Below are positions 60,142 to 64,000 of a stretch of 64,000 nt of DNA, in pieces. Under the pieces are notes generated by a model. It made no database searches. It had not been told where the DNA came from and saw only the letters and a list, made by a program, of their open reading frames with translations. The position numbers were made by a program, and so were the translations under genes. Source of the stretch: Plantago major. Taxonomy: Eukaryota; Streptophyta; Magnoliopsida; Lamiales; Plantaginaceae. How positions within the stretch are numbered: position 1 is the first letter of the stretch; every line of letters starts with the position of its first letter. The stretch is from assembly GCA_026545765.1 (NCBI GenBank), contig CM048841.1:25579397-25643396 (forward strand), read 5' to 3'.

Positions 60142-61807
60142 TGTTAGGAAATTTGTTAGATATTTTGTTAGAAATATCTGTTTAGATTTTGATCAGCAAC
60201 ATGATGACTTATCTTAGTCTCAGAAAGGTGATTAGTACTCTTGGTTCACTTGAACATTGTAAAAGAGGAAATCCACTAAGTATGATAGTCTAGCTAATCT
60301 TGTATAGGATGTTAGGTCTCAAAATGTAATTTTTATTTTATGAAGAGAAGACCAAGAAGAAGACATCCAAGCAGAACAAGTTCAACGACATTGAAGATTT
60401 GAAGAAACTGCACAAGATTACTGAAATAGTTTTGCAGATACCTTGGCCAGATATCTTGAAGACACGAATAGTTTTAAACAAGCTATGTCACAAGAGATAT
60501 CTGAGAACTGGAAGGTTTCTGAAAACAAGGAAAGTGCCCACAGATATCTACTCTCAGATACCTTGAGCTTTAAACCACATTTCTGATAAAGAAATATATA
60601 TTGCAAACAAAGTTGTTTCAATAAAAGTGGTATCTGAAGTTAAAGGTAAGGACGTGCTAAAACTCAGAGAAAACTGATAAAGTTAAGTCTCTGATACAAA
60701 GCATAGTTCCGTTGGCACTACAGGACAATAGTATAGTACAATGCATTAAATGCACGGACAGAGATGTCTGAACAAAAGCAACGGTAGCTTCTGAAGAAGA
60801 AGACAAACCTGCTACAGTACTATACACAGATATCGATAGTTTGAATTTGATTTAAGCCTAACGGATACTATTCAAACGGCACTCAAATTCATCTATAAAT
60901 ATCAACACTTAGACAGCTTGAGAAGACACACAACCTGAAGAACTTACACTGAACACATATCTCGCTATCTCAAGCAAATTACTTATCCTCAAAGCTTTCT
61001 GTTGGGACCAAAGCTCTTGATCTTGAGTAACACTGAAGTTCTAAGTGTCCTGATCCTAAACAAGCACTGCTATCTCTGAAAGAGTTGAATTGAAAGATCA
61101 AGTATCTGAGATTCATTCTCTTGAACATTTATCTAAGACTTGGGTCAGTAAAAAGAACAAGATACCATACATTGCAAAGTGTATTAAGTATACTTGATTC
61201 ACAGAGCTATCTGATTAACTGAAAAGTTATTAAAGAAGCTCATTTGACAACTCAAACCAAAACCAACACCATCACTGGCGTGGAGTACAGGAAGTACTTA
61301 GTTTGAGAAACTAAGGAATAACTCCAAGGTTATTGAGCACAGGAAGTACTTAGCTTGGGAAGCTAGGGAATAGCTCAAAAAGGTTTCTGAGTACAGGAAG
61401 TACTTGGCTGTGAAAGCCGGGGAACAACTCAGGGGGGACATTTGGTTGGGAACCATTTGTTTAAGGAATCTTAGAATAGGATTTTTGTAAGGTGGCCTCA
61501 ATTATCTATTCTAGTGAATTCTAGGTCTTTGGAAGACCGAAGTGGATTAGTTGGAGGATTACGCCACCTCCAGGTACCACTATACTTGCTGTGTTATTTA
61601 CTTTTATGTACTTACATTTCAACAACACACACACACACACTTTAACTGTTTCTGCACTTATCTATCTTAAGTCTTCCGCGCTCTGAATCTAAGTATCAAA
61701 TATCTACACAGATATCTGAGAAATAGTTGTTATCGACAAAAGTTTTAAAAGACTATTCACCCCCCCCCCCCCTCTAGTCTTTTACTTTGCCGTTATCTGG
61801 ACCAACA
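60142..61807 (+). mobile_element. LTR 1d, shared by units 3 and 4
   Basis: TGTTAGGAAA...GGACCAACA, 1,666 bp. The TATA box is at 60893-60901. The hairpin loop has a longer C run (12 C) than other copies (9 in LTR 1a). It is nearly free of the CAG/CTG losses and is close to LTR 1a. Confidence 0.93.
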
Positions 61808-61809
61808 AG

Positions 61810-61821
61810 TGGTATCAGAGC
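61810..61821 (+). other. Primer binding site, tRNA-iMet, unit 4
   Basis: Intact TGGTATCAGAGC two bases after the LTR end. Confidence 0.93.
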
Positions 61822-61920
61822 AGGAGGTTCACCATTTTCCAGACCGAACCTAGATCCCCAGATAGGTGAAGGAACTTTGTCCATTTTCGAGGACTATTTA
61901 ATTTGTGTGTTAAGTGCAGA

Positions 61921-64000
61921 ATGTCTCGAGTGATGCACTGCTCTAAAACCAGAGAACTACGAAATGGAAAATATAATGATGCTCCACCTTGAAGCCATAA
62001 GTGACGAAATGATCGAAGTGATAAAGAATGGCCCAATAGTCATTCAACAACTCAACAAGTCATGGAGGTTTCTAATGGTAGAGACAGAGATCAAAGCGAA
62101 GGATCTTCACAAACTGATGCGTCAACAAGTGGGAGATCTACTAATCAAGTTATTTACGAACCAAAGCCCAGAGAACTCTGGAAGATGCCAAGAGAAATCG
62201 TCTAGATGGTCAAGCTCGTAATATCATCATCAGATCGACACCTGAGCACATACAGTGTAACCTGTGGGGTGCTAAAACGGCGAAGTTGCTCGCAACCGAT
62301 TGAAGAAATCAGGCTTTAATCGAGAAAACCAAAGAAAACAAGTTCGAAGTTCTCAAGTTGAAATTTCAAAATTTCAAACAAGGACCCACCGAAACTCTGG
62401 AAGAACTTGATTTCATTTACCACTCATGAGTGATATGGCAAAGACTTGGGAAAGCAGATACTCCCAATGTAAAAGATTAAGACTATTGTCAAGTCTTAAC
62501 CACAACTGGGAGCATACTAAATTATTTTATTTTAACCAAGGAATGCCAAATATCACTCCAGTGGAACTCTTCTCACATCTTGCTACGGTTGATTATGAGA
62601 CAACTCAAAGAGAACAAACAACTGAAAAGTTGCAGAATATTGCTCTAGTTGCTCAAGGAACTTCTGAAAAGAAGAAAAGCAAGGAAGGAACTGAGGATGC
62701 TCTTGCTGCAAAGCAAATGAGCAAATATGTCAGTCGAGAAATTGAGAGAAGAAAAGCCAAAGAGAAGATGAAAAAGCATCTAGGCTCAAACTATCACCAG
62801 TACAAAAATATGCAAAGCTCGCTGAACAAGCCAACTCAGAAAGCATCATGTACTGAGGAAGTAGAAATTGGAAACGATATCTGCTTCTATTGTCAGAAAC
62901 CGTCACTAAGAAGGATTGTCCTGCCTTCAACAAACTAAGGACAGGTGACAAGAAAGATAGAAGAATCTTCAGAAGAAGCCAGAAAGCTTTATTAACTGAA
63001 GAAAGAAAGAAAATCCAAACTCAACTGGATGCTCTAGACGTTGAGACGGATTCTGAAGATGACAATTCAGATGACTCAACCTTACCATCACCAGAATTAT
63101 GTGGAGTTACTCATGATATAATCGACTTCGGCCTCAAGAAGAATGAAATGTGGAGAGTCAAAATTGACGATCCGGACATCTCTAACATAGAAATCATCTT
63201 ATGGTGATGAGGTAACACATACTTCTTGTTATACTTATGAAAGTGATGAAGAAGAAATAAAAGATCTAGAAAATCTCAGGAAAGAACTTGACATCTATGA
63301 AAGAGAATTTCTAATGATCCGAGCTAGAGCCGAAAATCTTGAAGAAGAAAAGAATTCTCTTGCAGAGGAAAATTCTCAATTAGTTAAGATATCTGGGAAA
63401 AAGGATGCTGAAAATGCATTTCTCAAAGCTCAGATATCGTAGACCAAAAGTCACATAAAGAAGCAATGGTGAATTACGAAAGAAATATGAAGATCTTCTT
63501 TCGAGAACAAGGAACTAAAAGAAAGAATTATCTTTTCAATCTTATGCCAAAGCTAGTGACACTCTTCATCAAGTACAATCTTACTTAAGAGATCCTTCAG
63601 AAAAGAAAGGACTCAATTGAATACATGCAGATTGTTCTATCACTCAATAAAAGTTAGGAAAGAAGAACATTTGTAAGTACTCAAAGAAGATGGTTCCCAT
63701 GCAATCTATAGTATCGGTCAAGACGAAGATTGTTGACAAAGGAAAGGCGATTGACTAAACCTTTGTGGGAAAAACAAGTCAAAAACAAAACTGTTGGGCA
63801 CGTCTCTGAAAAGAAACACAACACTGAAAAGTGTAAACACCCACAGTGCTATGTCTCTCAAAAGGGTAGAATTGCAGGAGCTGGCAAATTTTTCCATGTC
63901 ACTTTTTCTGGAAAGAAATTGGACCAAACAGAGACTAGCAAAGCTGCTGAGAAAAGATCTCAGATAGCTTCAAGTGCTTGAAACGGTATTGGCTATAAAG
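61921..64000 (+). pseudogene. gag: Copia gag, unit 4, cut by the window end
   Basis: ATG at 61921, followed at once by small losses (MSLS region) that break the frame. Open runs are 61964-62221, 62426-62938 (coiled-coil part as in unit 1), 62890-63207 and 63730-63981. The zinc knuckle at about 62879-62920 has lost bases covering its His (GTCACTTC reads GTCACT). The unit continues beyond 64000. Confidence 0.78.

Larger units (their letters stand above)
12273..64000 (+). repeat. Head-to-tail array of ~16-kb copia units (3 complete units plus part of a fourth)
   Basis: Full-length LTRs of one type begin at 12273, 28221, 43976 and 60142, so periods are 15,948, 15,755 and 16,166 bp. Everything between them repeats in the same order and orientation, and adjacent units share a single LTR. 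A polypurine tract precedes the LTRs at 28221, 43976 and 60142 but not the one at 12273, so 12273 is the true left edge. The array runs off the right end. The five bases before the left edge are CAGTA; the partner target duplication would lie outside the window. Confidence 0.92.

Noticed and set aside
12273-64000. Methylcytosine deamination or RIP-like mutation as the cause of the CAG/CTG differences
   Set aside because: Those processes give C-to-T and G-to-A changes. Most differences here are small indels or create CG. A few true transitions exist (for example CAG to TAG at 56974 and TGG to TAG at 48627) but are a minority.

Overview
The window is plant nuclear DNA. It is AT-rich and contains a remnant of a CLASSY-type SNF2 gene (a family found only in plants), several plant-type DNA transposons, and long LTR retrotransposons primed by initiator-Met tRNA. 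I see no active single-copy host gene. The only host gene is the broken 3' end of a CLASSY-like helicase gene at 4-778. The species cannot be named from the sequence.

Left part (779-12272): a patchwork of old insertions. There is a non-autonomous Mutator-like element (1467-3590, 9-bp target duplication AATTTATTT) with what look like captured gene pieces on the minus strand. Next come a 5S-derived, Cassandra-like fragment (about 3624-3870), a CACTA element (5526-6904, target duplication TAC) full of GCGACGGAT subterminal repeats, a possible copia LTR (9518-10336), and a hAT MITE (10404-10921, target duplication TGTATAAT). Last is the minus-strand 3' LTR of another, Ty3-like element (11400-12241), whose body is cut off by the array that follows.

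Right part (12273-64000): a head-to-tail array of very large Ty1/copia-type retrotransposon units with a period of about 15.8-16.2 kb. Three complete units and the start of a fourth are visible, and neighbouring units share one LTR. Each unit reads LTR (about 1.65 kb), tRNA-iMet primer site, a long gag with a CCHC knuckle, protease, integrase, RT and RNase H, a 28-bp minisatellite, a (TA)n tract, a very large extra gene of more than 1,600 codons, a polypurine tract, and the next LTR. In every unit the extra gene is split at the same base by a related solo LTR flanked by GGTTC. Downstream of that solo LTR the gene carries five short GT-AG introns, all in phase 0. Shared solo LTRs and retained introns argue that the array grew by DNA-level duplication.

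Differences between units are strikingly non-random. They cluster at CAG and CTG trinucleotides, as small indels and odd substitutions, and they break most reading frames, while the surrounding bases stay identical. This does not look like deamination or neutral decay. It looks like a CHG-methylation-linked base-calling problem in an incompletely polished long-read assembly, so many frameshifts here may not be real. Unit 3 (43976-60141) is the best preserved, especially its extra gene.
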